A DNA stretch of 64,000 bases, from assembly GCA_965178655.1 (NCBI GenBank), contig OZ238266.1:1-64000 (forward strand), read 5' to 3'. The translations under genes and the position numbers were made by a program. Source of the DNA: GCA-2733415 sp965178655 (GTDB taxonomy: Bacteria > Bacteroidota > Bacteroidia > Flavobacteriales > Flavobacteriaceae). The notes beneath the pieces were generated by a model. It ran no database searches, was not told the DNA's origin, and saw nothing but the letters and a program-made list of their open reading frames with translations. Each line of letters starts with the position of its first letter. Position 1 is the first letter of the stretch. Shown here in pieces: positions 52,144 to 59,705 of the stretch.

Positions 52144-53025
52144 TTAGTTATTAGGTTTTTTGTTTCGGTGTTTCCAGCGCTTATGAGTCCATAAATAATA
52201 TTCAGGCTCAGCGTATAATTGTTTTTCAACCTCTTCTAAAAACAGGTCAGTAATTTCGTGTTCTTTAAAACTATTTGCGTTTTCAGCTATGGGTACATAG
52301 GTGGCTCTGTAGTATCCTCTTTTTACCTTTTCTACCTTTAGGTAGCACACTGCCATATCGCATTTTTTAGCAAGCATTTCTGCTGCGGTATAAACAGGCA
52401 CATGAATTCCCATAAAATCTTTCCAGTGTATAGCTTTGCTTAACTTTGGTGATTGGTCACTAACAAAAGCGTAATTTACTTTTTGTTCAGTTTTATAGTG
52501 TTTTAATACCTGAGAAATAGTTTCTTTTGTTCGGAGTAATCCACAGTTGTATTTGCTTCTTATTCCGCGTACCATTTTATCAAAGTAGGGGTTTTTTAGT
52601 TGCTTATATACGCCGTAGATAGTATTGTTTAGTTCTTTTTGCATTATTATAGCCCATTCCCAACTAGCGTAATGTGATGCCATAATCATGACGTTTTTAC
52701 GTTTTTCCATGTCCTGCAAGTATTCTATGTTGGTAATGTGAAAACGCTTTTTCATTTCAGCATCACTGATAGACAGTGTTTTTATCATTTCTAAAAACAT
52801 ATCGCACATGTGTTTGTAGAATTTCTTTTCAAGAGAAATGATTTCCGAAGGTGATTTTTTAGGAAACACAAGGGTTAGGTTATTGCGTACTACTTTTTTT
52901 CTATACCCAATAATATAGTAAACAAGAAGGTAAATACAGTCAGATAAAAAATAGAATAGTTTAAAAGGGAGTATGGATATGATCCATAAAATGGGAAAAA
53001 CTAATATATATGTTAGTAGATACAT
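52144..53025 (-). CDS. Lipid A biosynthesis (lauroyl/myristoyl) acyltransferase, LpxL/HtrB family
   Basis: The 293-residue protein has an N-terminal membrane region and the acyltransferase motif HYASWEW near residue 117, the H-x4-E catalytic pair. VSDQSPKLSKAIHWKDFMGI and TAAEMLAKKCDMAVCYLK follow as in LpxL. It adds a secondary acyl chain to Kdo2-lipid A precursors. In this window it is consistent with kdsD and lptB, although they are far away. A -7-like TATATTTG (plus 53042-53049) lies 17 bases before the ATG. The rhomboid gene is divergent. Confidence 0.9.
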   Translation of the reverse strand: MYLLTYILVFPILWIISILPFKLFYFLSDCIYLLVYYIIGYRKKVVRNNLTLVFPKKSPSEIISLEKKFYKHMCDMFLEMIKTLSISDAEMKKRFHITNIEYLQDMEKRKNVMIMASHYASWEWAIIMQKELNNTIYGVYKQLKNPYFDKMVRGIRSKYNCGLLRTKETISQVLKHYKTEQKVNYAFVSDQSPKLSKAIHWKDFMGIHVPVYTAAEMLAKKCDMAVCYLKVEKVKRGYYRATYVPIAENANSFKEHEITDLFLEEVEKQLYAEPEYYLWTHKRWKHRNKKPNN

Positions 53026-53041
53026 GTCGTATTTTTTTAAG

Positions 53042-53049
53042 CAAATATA
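53042..53049 (-). promoter_or_regulatory. Putative -7 element of the acyltransferase promoter
   Basis: TATATTTG on the minus strand is a full match to TAnnTTTG, 17 bases before the ATG. The -33 position is T-rich but has no TTG. Confidence 0.5.
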
Positions 53050-53062
53050 GTATATTTCTATA

Positions 53063-53089
53063 TTGAAGCGTTAAAATTATGTAGTTTTG
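53063..53089 (+). promoter_or_regulatory. Putative promoter of the rhomboid gene
   Basis: TTG at 53063-53065 and TAGTTTTG at 53082-53089 are separated by 16 bases, slightly short of the usual spacing. The -7 element ends 18 bases before the ATG. Confidence 0.45.
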
Positions 53090-53106
53090 AATTTAAAATA
53101 AAAATA

Positions 53107-53742
53107 ATGGGAACAATACATATTTCAGTGTTAATTTTAATAGGACTTAATGCATTAGTCTCTTTTAAAGGGTTTAATGATCAGGGCTTTTTTGATAAGT
53201 TTAAATTTCATGTTGGTGCAATTCAATCAGGAGAATACTATAGAGCTGTAACCTCAGGGTTTTTACATGCAGATATATCGCATTTATTGTTTAATATGGT
53301 TACGCTTTACTTTTTTTCGCCATTTGTAATAGCGTATATAGGCGCATATAATTTTATTTTAATTTACTTAGCTAGCTTAGTGTTGGGGAGTATGTTTTCT
53401 TACTATTTTCATAAAAAAGAATATCATTACAGTGCAATAGGGGCAAGCGGAGCAGTTACAGGGGTATTGTTTTCGGCGATTCTGTTTGAGCCTATGATGC
53501 AAATTAATTTTATTATTCCAGGATGGATTTTTGGTGTTGGGTATTTGTTTTATTCCATTTATGGTATGAAAAAGCGATTAGGAAACATAGGTCATACTGC
53601 GCATTTTGGAGGCGCTATAGGTGGCTATATACTAACATTGTTGCTAGGTACAAGTTATGTTTTACAAACGCCTTTAACAACAGTATTAATAGGTTTGCCT
53701 ATTGTAGTGCTGTTTATATTACTGAAATTGAAAAAATTATAG
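53107..53742 (+). CDS. Rhomboid family intramembrane serine protease
   Basis: The 211-residue protein has six membrane helices. The catalytic serine lies in GASGAVTGVL near residue 114 and the catalytic histidine in GHTAHFGGAIGG near 166. HADISHLLFNMVTLYFF is the usual first helix region. Rhomboids cleave membrane proteins within their transmembrane segments; the substrate is unknown. The start ATG is clear. The gene is followed 24 bases later by a hairpin that ends both this gene and the tRNA operon on the other strand. Confidence 0.93.
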   Translation: MGTIHISVLILIGLNALVSFKGFNDQGFFDKFKFHVGAIQSGEYYRAVTSGFLHADISHLLFNMVTLYFFSPFVIAYIGAYNFILIYLASLVLGSMFSYYFHKKEYHYSAIGASGAVTGVLFSAILFEPMMQINFIIPGWIFGVGYLFYSIYGMKKRLGNIGHTAHFGGAIGGYILTLLLGTSYVLQTPLTTVLIGLPIVVLFILLKLKKL

Positions 53743-53765
53743 TACTAACTGAGGTTATAGAAAAC

Positions 53766-53797
53766 AAAAAAAGCAAACCATGTGGTTTGCTTTTTTT
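53766..53797. terminator. Bidirectional terminator between the rhomboid gene and the tRNA cluster
   Basis: AAAAAAAGCAAACCA (53766-53780) and TGGTTTGCTTTTTTT (53783-53797) are complementary around TG, with A- and T-runs at both ends. It stops the rhomboid transcript on the plus strand and the tRNA transcript on the minus strand. Confidence 0.88.
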
Positions 53798-53800
53798 TTG

Positions 53801-53874
53801 TGAGCCCTGCAGGATTCGAACCTGCGACCGCCTCCTTAGAAGGGAGGTGCTCTATCCAGCTGAGCTAAGAGCCC
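53801..53874 (-). tRNA. tRNA-Arg (anticodon TCT)
   Basis: The minus-strand sequence folds as a cloverleaf: acceptor GGGCTCT with matching 3' strand (some G-U pairs), D arm TAGCTCAGCTGGATAGAGCA, anticodon loop CTTCTAA with TCT, and T arm CGCAGGTTCGAATCCTGC. A discriminator A follows and no CCA is encoded. It is the last of three tRNAs in the cluster and reads AGA codons. Confidence 0.96.
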
Positions 53875-53889
53875 TTAGCATTAATATTG

Positions 53890-53964
53890 TCGGGGTGGCA
53901 GGATTCGAACCTGCGACCTCCTCGTCCCAAACGAGGCGCGATGACCGGGCTACGCTACACCCCG
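53890..53964 (-). tRNA. tRNA-Pro (anticodon TGG)
   Basis: The acceptor arm CGGGGTG pairs with CACCCCG at the other end. The anticodon loop is TTTGGGA with TGG, and the T arm is GCAGGTTCGAATCCTGC. The discriminator is A and no CCA is encoded. It lies 15 bases upstream of tRNA-Arg in the transcript direction. Confidence 0.96.
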
Positions 53965-53974
53965 AATTATTTTG

Positions 53975-54061
53975 CGGAGAGACAGGGATTCGAACCCTGG
54001 GTACCCGGATGGGTACGCTTGTTTAGCAAACAAGTCCTTTCGGCCACTCAGGCACCTCTCC
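53975..54061 (-). tRNA. tRNA-Ser (anticodon GCT)
   Basis: The 87-base gene has a long variable arm (GCGTACCCATCCGGGTAC), as serine tRNAs do. The acceptor is GGAGAGG, the anticodon loop is TTGCTAA with GCT, and the T arm is CAGGGTTCGAATCCCTG. It ends with discriminator G and a genomic CA, not CCA. It is the first tRNA of the cluster, 34 bases downstream of a strong promoter. Confidence 0.96.
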
Positions 54062-54094
54062 AATAAAGTAATTCGCAATATTAATTTGCGGTTG

Positions 54095-54125
54095 CAAATA
54101 TATCCTAAGATTCCTTTTTACACAA
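54095..54125 (-). promoter_or_regulatory. Strong promoter of the tRNA-Ser-Pro-Arg cluster
   Basis: On the minus strand TTG (plus 54123-54125) and TATATTTG (plus 54095-54102) are separated by 20 bases, which matches the Bacteroidota -33/-7 pattern well. Transcription would start near 54088, about 27 bases before tRNA-Ser. It is the best promoter in the window along with that of thrS. Confidence 0.75.
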
Positions 54126-54178
54126 GGTTTTTTGTTTCTTTTTTTAATCTTTTTTTAATCTTTTCAGTATCAATGTGT

Positions 54179-56236
54179 TTAGTCGGGGTAGGTGATGCGT
54201 ATATGATAAATATTGATTAATTTTTGCTTTAATACTTTCTTTATGATTTCGATTTCTTTAAAAGTAATATTGGCATTTAGAAATTGACCTTCGTTTTTTT
54301 GTTTTTCAATAACATTTTCAACAAATGTATTTATTTTAGAATAGTCAGGTTCTTTAATGCTTTTTGAAGCGGCTTCAACGCTATCACACATCATGAGAAT
54401 GGCTGTTTCTTTAGAGAAAGGTTTTGGTCCTCTATATTGGTAGTCGGTTTTTTTAACCTCTTCTTCGATGCTGTTTTTTAGAGCGTTACTATAAAAATAA
54501 TGGACAGCACTTGTGCCATGGTGTGTTCTTATAAAATCAATTACTCTGTCGGGTAAATTATGTTGTTTAGCAATTTCTATACCGCTAAGCACATGGTCAA
54601 TAATAATAGTAGCGCTTTCTTTTGGAGATAACTCATTGTGCGGGTTAATGTTGTTGCTCTGGTTTTCAATAAAAAAAGTTGGATTACTCATCTTTCCAAT
54701 ATCGTGATATAACGCACCAACTCTTACAAGCATTGCATTAGCTCCAATTTCATTTGCTGCAGCTTCGGCTAGGTTGGCAACACTTAATGAGTGGTGAAAA
54801 GTGCCAGGGGCTTTGTTAGCTAATAGTTTTAATAGAGCTGAATTTGTGTCAGATAACTCTAATAAGGATACGTCAGAGACCAGTCCGAATACTTTTTCAT
54901 AAATATAAATTAATGGCTGTACAAATAACATTGCTAATCCGCAAAGTAAAAACATTGCAAAAACACTCCATTCAATAGTAGCAATATTACCTTCGTGAAT
55001 AATGTAAAAAGAAAAATAAGAAACGATATATACAATAGTTATTTGTGTTACCGAGGTAAAGAGGTGTGCACGTTTGTAGAGTTCTGATGCGCTTAGAATG
55101 GTTATGATTCCTGCAATGATTTGTAAAAACATATACTCATAGCTATTAGGAACAATAAAACCTAGTAGTAAAACTGTAATTACATGGGTAAATAATCCAA
55201 GTCGGGCATCAAAAAACGATTTTAAGATTAGTGGCAAAATACATAATGGTGCAATATATAGGTATGCAGGTTGATGCTTTAGTATAATTGTGGTAATTAT
55301 AATCATTACCATAATATTAAAAAAGATGAACGTTAGTTTCTTGTTGTTATTGTAGATGCTTTCCCTAAATCTTTTTAAAAATAAAATAAGCATTAGTAAA
55401 GCCAGTACAACGAGTAAAATGTAACCAATAACAACCCAGTAATAATTAGATTTTCCCCAGGCTTGTGAGGTATAAATAGTTTTTAAGGATATTAATTTTT
55501 GATATTTTACGCCCTCAATAACTTCACCTTTGGCAATGATAATTGCATCGGTTTTAACCAGGCCAATAGTAGGGGATATCTTTTGTTCTTCTATAGCGTA
55601 CGCGGTGCTGTTTAAGGTATTATCAATTGTTACATTAGGTCTTAGGTTATTGTAAATAAGTGTTGTTAGGTAGTTTCGGTGTTTGTTGTAAACGCTATCT
55701 TTAAAAGATAAGTCGATAGTTTCTTGTATTTGATTTGTGGCTAAAAAATCTGAAAATACACGATTGTATGCGGCTTCGCTATTTTTTATTTTTAAAACAA
55801 CAGCCTTGTCTTTATTGAGTATTAAATCTTCATTTAAAACACCTTTTTGATATATTTCTGAGATTAAAAGCTGTAGTTTCTTTCCGGTAATAGCGCTACT
55901 TATTTTATTGAGAGAGTCAGGAAAACTTTTATTAAATGTAGTTATTAGTTTTTTGCTAGATTCATGAGCAACCAATGTGTCCAAAATAAAGTAATACGGA
56001 ATACTTTCTTTTAAGGCTTTCTTTTCGGAAGATAATTGTGCTTCAGATTTTTGTACAGCAAAGTCAAAAGGAGCATAGTATGTTTCATTCTGCCAAACTT
56101 TTCCTTTAGAAAAATCATACTTAAAACTACTTCCTTTAGGAAAAAGGTATACAATAAAAAGTGTTGAAATAACAAACAAGAAAACTTTATAGATACTTGA
56201 TTGATACTGGTATATATTGCTTAAAAATGTTCTCAT
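54179..56236 (-). CDS. 7TM-HD family phosphohydrolase (PgpH/YqfF type)
   Basis: The 685-residue protein has one N-terminal helix, a large extracytoplasmic 7TMR-HDED domain (residues 40-260), seven membrane helices (about 265-450) and a cytoplasmic HD domain. The HD residues lie in GTFHHSLSVANLAEAAANEI (near 477), GALYHDIGKM (near 507) and IRTHHGTSAVHY. In Listeria the relative PgpH breaks down c-di-AMP, so this is probably a c-di-AMP phosphodiesterase. The cyclase is not in this window. The stop lies 54 bases before the tRNA promoter. Confidence 0.9.
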   Translation of the reverse strand: MRTFLSNIYQYQSSIYKVFLFVISTLFIVYLFPKGSSFKYDFSKGKVWQNETYYAPFDFAVQKSEAQLSSEKKALKESIPYYFILDTLVAHESSKKLITTFNKSFPDSLNKISSAITGKKLQLLISEIYQKGVLNEDLILNKDKAVVLKIKNSEAAYNRVFSDFLATNQIQETIDLSFKDSVYNKHRNYLTTLIYNNLRPNVTIDNTLNSTAYAIEEQKISPTIGLVKTDAIIIAKGEVIEGVKYQKLISLKTIYTSQAWGKSNYYWVVIGYILLVVLALLMLILFLKRFRESIYNNNKKLTFIFFNIMVMIIITTIILKHQPAYLYIAPLCILPLILKSFFDARLGLFTHVITVLLLGFIVPNSYEYMFLQIIAGIITILSASELYKRAHLFTSVTQITIVYIVSYFSFYIIHEGNIATIEWSVFAMFLLCGLAMLFVQPLIYIYEKVFGLVSDVSLLELSDTNSALLKLLANKAPGTFHHSLSVANLAEAAANEIGANAMLVRVGALYHDIGKMSNPTFFIENQSNNINPHNELSPKESATIIIDHVLSGIEIAKQHNLPDRVIDFIRTHHGTSAVHYFYSNALKNSIEEEVKKTDYQYRGPKPFSKETAILMMCDSVEAASKSIKEPDYSKINTFVENVIEKQKNEGQFLNANITFKEIEIIKKVLKQKLINIYHIRITYPD

Positions 56237-56327
56237 TTATTTGTGGTAGTTTGTTCAAAAATAGTGAATTTAAAACAAGAGAAAGGCGTATCTTGTTATT
56301 TTTAAATCAAATCATTTAAATCACTTG

Positions 56328-56335
56328 TAATTTTG
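56328..56335 (+). promoter_or_regulatory. Putative -7 element of the thiolase promoter
   Basis: TAATTTTG is a full match to TAnnTTTG, about 70 bases before the thiolase ATG. The nearest TTG lies 32 bases upstream, too far for a standard -33. Confidence 0.4.
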
Positions 56336-56405
56336 CTTACAAAACGATAAAAATACTTAAATTCGCAAACATAATTATAGATACAAATTTAAACACATAC
56401 ATATT

Positions 56406-57581
56406 ATGAGTACAAAAGTAGTTATTGTTTCCGCAGCTAGAACACCTATAGGGAGTTTTTTAGGAAGTTTGTCAACCGTGCCAGCAACTAAATTAGGAGC
56501 CGCAGCAATTAAAGGTGCATTGTCTAAAATTAATTTAGCAGCAACTGAAGTTGACGAGGTTATTATGGGAAATGTTGTACAGGCAGGTAATGGTCAGGCA
56601 CCAGCGCGTCAAGCAGCAATACACGCAGGTATACCAGAAAATGTTCCTGCTACAACAATTAATAAGGTATGTGCTTCAGGTATGAAGGCAGTAATGCAAG
56701 GCGCTCAAGCAATTATGTGTGGTGATGCCGAAGTTGTTGTTGCTGGAGGTATGGAAAACATGAGTTTAATACCGCACTATTTCCATGCAAGATCTGCTAC
56801 AAAGTTTGGACCTTCAAAAATGCTTGATGGTATGCAAGTTGATGGATTGGTAGATGCGTATAGTCAAGAGGCTATGGGAGTATCTGCAGATGCATGTGCT
56901 ACAGAATATGAAATTTCAAGAGCAGATCAAGATGCATTTGCTATAGAATCTTACAAACGTTCTACAGCTGCTTGGGAATCAGGAAAGTTTGATGATGAAG
57001 TTGTTCCTGTTGCTGTTCCTCAGCGTAGAGGAGAACCTGTAATGGTAACTAAAGATGAAGAGTTTACTAATGTTAAGTTAGATAAAATACCAGCATTACG
57101 TCCGGCATTTACAAAAGAAGGTACGGCAACTGCTGCAAACTCTTCTACAATTAATGATGGTGCAGGTGCTGTAGTATTAATGTCTGAAGAAAAAGCAAAA
57201 TCACTAGGCTTAACACCGTTAGCAACTATAACCGGATATGCCGATGCTGCTCAAGAGCCAAAATGGTTTACCACGGCGCCAGCAAAAGCATTACCAAAAG
57301 CATTAGCAAAAGCAAATGTAGACTTAGCAAATGTAGATTTTTTCGAATTTAACGAAGCATTTTCTGTAGTAGGTTTAGCAAATATGAAAATATTAGGATT
57401 AACGGCTGATAATGTAAATGTAAATGGTGGCGCAGTATCGTTGGGTCATCCATTAGGATGCTCAGGTGTTAGAATTATTATCACACTATTAAATGTATTG
57501 GCTCAAAATGATGCTAAAATTGGTGCTGCCGCGATTTGTAATGGTGGTGGAGGCGCTTCAGCAATTGTAATAGAAAGATAA
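56406..57581 (+). CDS. Acetyl-CoA C-acetyltransferase (thiolase)
   Basis: The 391-residue thiolase has the acyl-binding Cys89 in INKVCASGMKAVMQG, NVNGGAVSLGHPLGCSG with the catalytic His, and AAICNGGGGASAIVIER with the second catalytic Cys. MSTKVVIVSAARTPIGSFLG opens the protein. It condenses or cleaves acetoacetyl-CoA in fatty acid or ketone metabolism. The gene is followed by the NlpC/P60 gene 10 bases later, with no functional link visible, and is divergent from the 7TM-HD gene. Confidence 0.95.
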   Translation: MSTKVVIVSAARTPIGSFLGSLSTVPATKLGAAAIKGALSKINLAATEVDEVIMGNVVQAGNGQAPARQAAIHAGIPENVPATTINKVCASGMKAVMQGAQAIMCGDAEVVVAGGMENMSLIPHYFHARSATKFGPSKMLDGMQVDGLVDAYSQEAMGVSADACATEYEISRADQDAFAIESYKRSTAAWESGKFDDEVVPVAVPQRRGEPVMVTKDEEFTNVKLDKIPALRPAFTKEGTATAANSSTINDGAGAVVLMSEEKAKSLGLTPLATITGYADAAQEPKWFTTAPAKALPKALAKANVDLANVDFFEFNEAFSVVGLANMKILGLTADNVNVNGGAVSLGHPLGCSGVRIIITLLNVLAQNDAKIGAAAICNGGGGASAIVIER

Positions 57582-57591
57582 GCGTTAGTAA

Positions 57592-58341
57592 ATGCAATAC
57601 GGTACTACACATTTAAGCATTGTTCCTTTACGGTTTGAGGCATCTGACGCAAGTGAGATGGTGTCTCAGGTGTTGTATGGTGATTGTTTTAAAGTGTTAG
57701 AACAGCGTAAAAAATGGAGTAAAATTCGTTTGGCGTTTGATAGTTATGAAGGCTGGATAGATAATAAGCAATATACAGAACTTACAAAAGAAACGTATGA
57801 TGCTATTTTAAAAAAGCCTTTAAATGTAGCTACCGATGTTATAGATTATGCTACGGATCATAAAGGCGGATTACATATTGTGCCATTAGGAGCAAGTTTA
57901 CGATCACTTTCATTTTTTAATCATATATATGATGGTCAGTTTATAGAAGGAAAACAAGATAAAGCAAATTTAATTCCTACAGCTTTTATGTATATTAACG
58001 CGCCTTATTTATGGGGCGGAAAAACACCTTTTGGGATTGATTGTAGTGGTTTTACTCAAATGGTATATAAATTAAATGGGTATGCGCTTTTAAGAGACGC
58101 CTCAGAGCAAGCAACTCAAGGAGACGCTTTAAGTTTTATTGAAGAAAGTGAGCCGGGAGACTTGGCATTTTTTGACAATGCTGAAGGCGCTATTGTGCAT
58201 GTTGGTATAATTATGAAGGATAATTATATTATTCACGCGCATGGTAATGTGCGTGTAGATAGATTAGATCATACAGGTATATTTAATACCGATAAAAATA
58301 TGCATACGCACAAGTTACGAGTCATTAAACGAATTATATAA
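57592..58341 (+). CDS. C40 (NlpC/P60) peptidase with SH3-like domains
   Basis: The 249-residue protein starts with an SH3-like segment (residues 1-65: VLYGDCFKVLEQRKKWSKI and EGWIDNKQY). After a linker, the NlpC/P60 domain has catalytic Cys151 in FGIDCSGFTQM, the His in GAIVHVGIIM near 200 and a third residue in YIIHAHGNVRVD. It cuts peptide crossbridges of peptidoglycan. There is no signal peptide at the ATG used, so the protein may be cytoplasmic (recycling of murein peptides) or secreted by another route. It follows the thiolase gene by 10 bases. Confidence 0.9.
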   Translation: MQYGTTHLSIVPLRFEASDASEMVSQVLYGDCFKVLEQRKKWSKIRLAFDSYEGWIDNKQYTELTKETYDAILKKPLNVATDVIDYATDHKGGLHIVPLGASLRSLSFFNHIYDGQFIEGKQDKANLIPTAFMYINAPYLWGGKTPFGIDCSGFTQMVYKLNGYALLRDASEQATQGDALSFIEESEPGDLAFFDNAEGAIVHVGIIMKDNYIIHAHGNVRVDRLDHTGIFNTDKNMHTHKLRVIKRII

Positions 58342-58345
58342 GCAT

Positions 58346-58374
58346 AAAAAAACCACCTAAAAGGTGGTTTTTTT
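58346..58374. terminator. Bidirectional terminator between the NlpC/P60 gene and rplT
   Basis: A7-CCACC (58346-58357) pairs with GGTGG-T7 (58363-58374) around TAAAA. It separates convergent genes and serves both. Confidence 0.9.
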
Positions 58375-58404
58375 GTAAGTGAGATAGAGTTGTTGTTAAA
58401 CGTT

Positions 58405-58749
58405 TTATTTTACTTTGTCAACGATTGCTTTAAAAGCTTCAGGGTTGTTCATAGCTAAGTCTGCTAAAACCTTACGGTTTAATTCAATGTTGTTAGCTTT
58501 TACTTTTCCCATAAATACAGAGTAAGACATGTTGTATTGTCTTGCACCTGCATTAATACGTTGAATCCATAATCTACGGAAAGTTCTTTTCTTGTTTCTA
58601 CGGTCTCTATAAGCATAACTCATAGCTTTGTCAACTGCATTTTTAGCAACTGTCCAAACGTTCTTTCTTCTACCAAAGTATCCTTTGGCTTGCTTCAATA
58701 CTTTTTTTCTTCTGGCTCTACGAGCAACAGCGTTTACTGATCTTGGCAT
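58405..58749 (-). CDS. rplT: 50S ribosomal protein L20
   Basis: The 114-residue protein begins MPRSVNAVARRARRKKVLKQA, the standard L20 opening, with the long basic N-terminal extension. GYFGRRKNVWTVAKNAV and RLWIQRINAGARQYNMSY follow. L20 is an early assembly protein of the large subunit and, in several bacteria, represses its own operon. A 114-base spacer with a hairpin separates it from rpmI (see the separate entry). It is the last gene of the thrS-infC-rpmI-rplT unit. Confidence 0.97.
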   Translation of the reverse strand: MPRSVNAVARRARRKKVLKQAKGYFGRRKNVWTVAKNAVDKAMSYAYRDRRNKKRTFRRLWIQRINAGARQYNMSYSVFMGKVKANNIELNRKVLADLAMNNPEAFKAIVDKVK

Positions 58750-58834
58750 AATTTTAATTTGTTTTTGTAGTAGGCGCTCAATTTAATTGACACTTGTAAA
58801 AGCCTAACTCCAGGGTTATTAATTTGTTTTAACC

Positions 58835-58854
58835 AGTCTGTATTGCTACAGACT
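58835..58854 (-). promoter_or_regulatory. GCAA-tetraloop hairpin between rpmI and rplT
   Basis: On the minus strand AGTCTGTA and TACAGACT form a perfect 8-base stem with a GCAA (GNRA) loop. No U-run follows, so it is not a simple terminator. A further TAGGC/GCCTA pair lies nearer the rplT start (58771-58775 and 58802-58806). Together they could be the site where L20 binds its own mRNA. Confidence 0.55.
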
Positions 58855-58863
58855 AAAATTCAA

Positions 58864-59061
58864 TTACTTTAAACGTAATTGAATTTTGATGCTTTTCTCA
58901 TCATTTTTGTGCACTAATGCATCATGAGTTAAAGCTAGCTTACGCTTTTTAGACTTCTTTGTTAAGATGTGGCTTTTAAAAGCGTGCTTTCTTTTTAATT
59001 TCCCAGTACCTGTAAGCTTAAAACGCTTTTTAGCACTAGATTTGGTTTTCATTTTAGGCAT
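58864..59061 (-). CDS. rpmI: 50S ribosomal protein L35
   Basis: The 65-residue protein is very basic and begins MPKMKTKSSAKKRFKLTGTG, the L35 opening. FKSHILTKKSKKRKL is the second conserved stretch. It lies between infC and rplT, in the order found in most bacteria, with a 54-base gap to infC. The length is normal. Confidence 0.96.
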   Translation of the reverse strand: MPKMKTKSSAKKRFKLTGTGKLKRKHAFKSHILTKKSKKRKLALTHDALVHKNDEKSIKIQLRLK

Positions 59062-59115
59062 AATTCCTAAGGGTTTAATTATCTCACTTTACTATATATA
59101 GCAGTTCTTACACTG

Positions 59116-59670
59116 TTATTTTTTCTTTGGCGACAAAAACATTGTCATTCGTTTACCTTCTAATTTAGGCATTTGCTCTACTTTTCCTAATTCTTCAAGT
59201 TCTTGCGCTAATTTTAGTAATAAAATTTGCCCTTGATCTTTATAGATGATAGAACGTCCTTTAAAGAATACATACGCTTTTAATTTAGCGCCTTCTTTTA
59301 AGAATTTTTCTGCATGTTTCTTTTTAAACTGATAATCATGCTCGTCAGTGTTTGGTCCAAAACGAATTTCCTTGATAACGACTTTAGACGCTTTTGATTT
59401 TAAGGCTTTTTCACGTTTCTTTTGCTCGTAAAGGAATTTTTTGTATTCCAAAATTTTACAAACAGGAGGTACTGCTTTAGGAGAAATCTCTACTAAATCT
59501 AATTCTAATTCGTTGGCTATTTCCAATGCTTTTCTTGTTGGATAAACACCAACTTCAACATTGTCTCCAACTAACCTTACTTCAGGAACTCTGATACGCT
59601 CATTAATTCTGTGCGGATCTTGTTTGATTTCCCTAATTGGTCCTCTCGATTTTCTTCTACGTATTGCTAT
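59116..59670 (-). CDS. infC: Translation initiation factor IF-3, with an ATA start
   Basis: The product has 184 residues from ATA at 59668-59670. The frame has a TGA three codons upstream (TGA-GTT-ATA) and no ATG, GTG or TTG before conserved sequence. The reading AIRRRKSRGPIREIKQD then RINERIRVPEVRLVGDNVEV is the IF-3 N-terminal domain, so a start at TTG 59524-59526 would remove a third of the protein. LELDLVEISPKAVPPVCKIL and EIRFGPNTDEHDYQFK follow. infC is known to use rare starts (AUU in E. coli), through which IF-3 represses its own synthesis. The gene lies 35 bases after thrS. Confidence 0.93.
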   Translation of the reverse strand: MAIRRRKSRGPIREIKQDPHRINERIRVPEVRLVGDNVEVGVYPTRKALEIANELELDLVEISPKAVPPVCKILEYKKFLYEQKKREKALKSKASKVVIKEIRFGPNTDEHDYQFKKKHAEKFLKEGAKLKAYVFFKGRSIIYKDQGQILLLKLAQELEELGKVEQMPKLEGKRMTMFLSPKKK

Positions 59671-59705
59671 AACTCAAAAATTTTAACCTGCTGTTAAACA
59701 AGTGG

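Noticed and set aside
52140..52229. Upstream start of the aquaporin gene
   Set aside because: The added 30 residues do not fit the family and overlap the acyltransferase end; ATG at 52139 gives the usual MKKYIAEL opening.
53523..54026. A 167-codon plus-strand frame
   Set aside because: It overlaps the rhomboid gene in another frame and then runs across three tRNA genes, so it cannot be a real gene.
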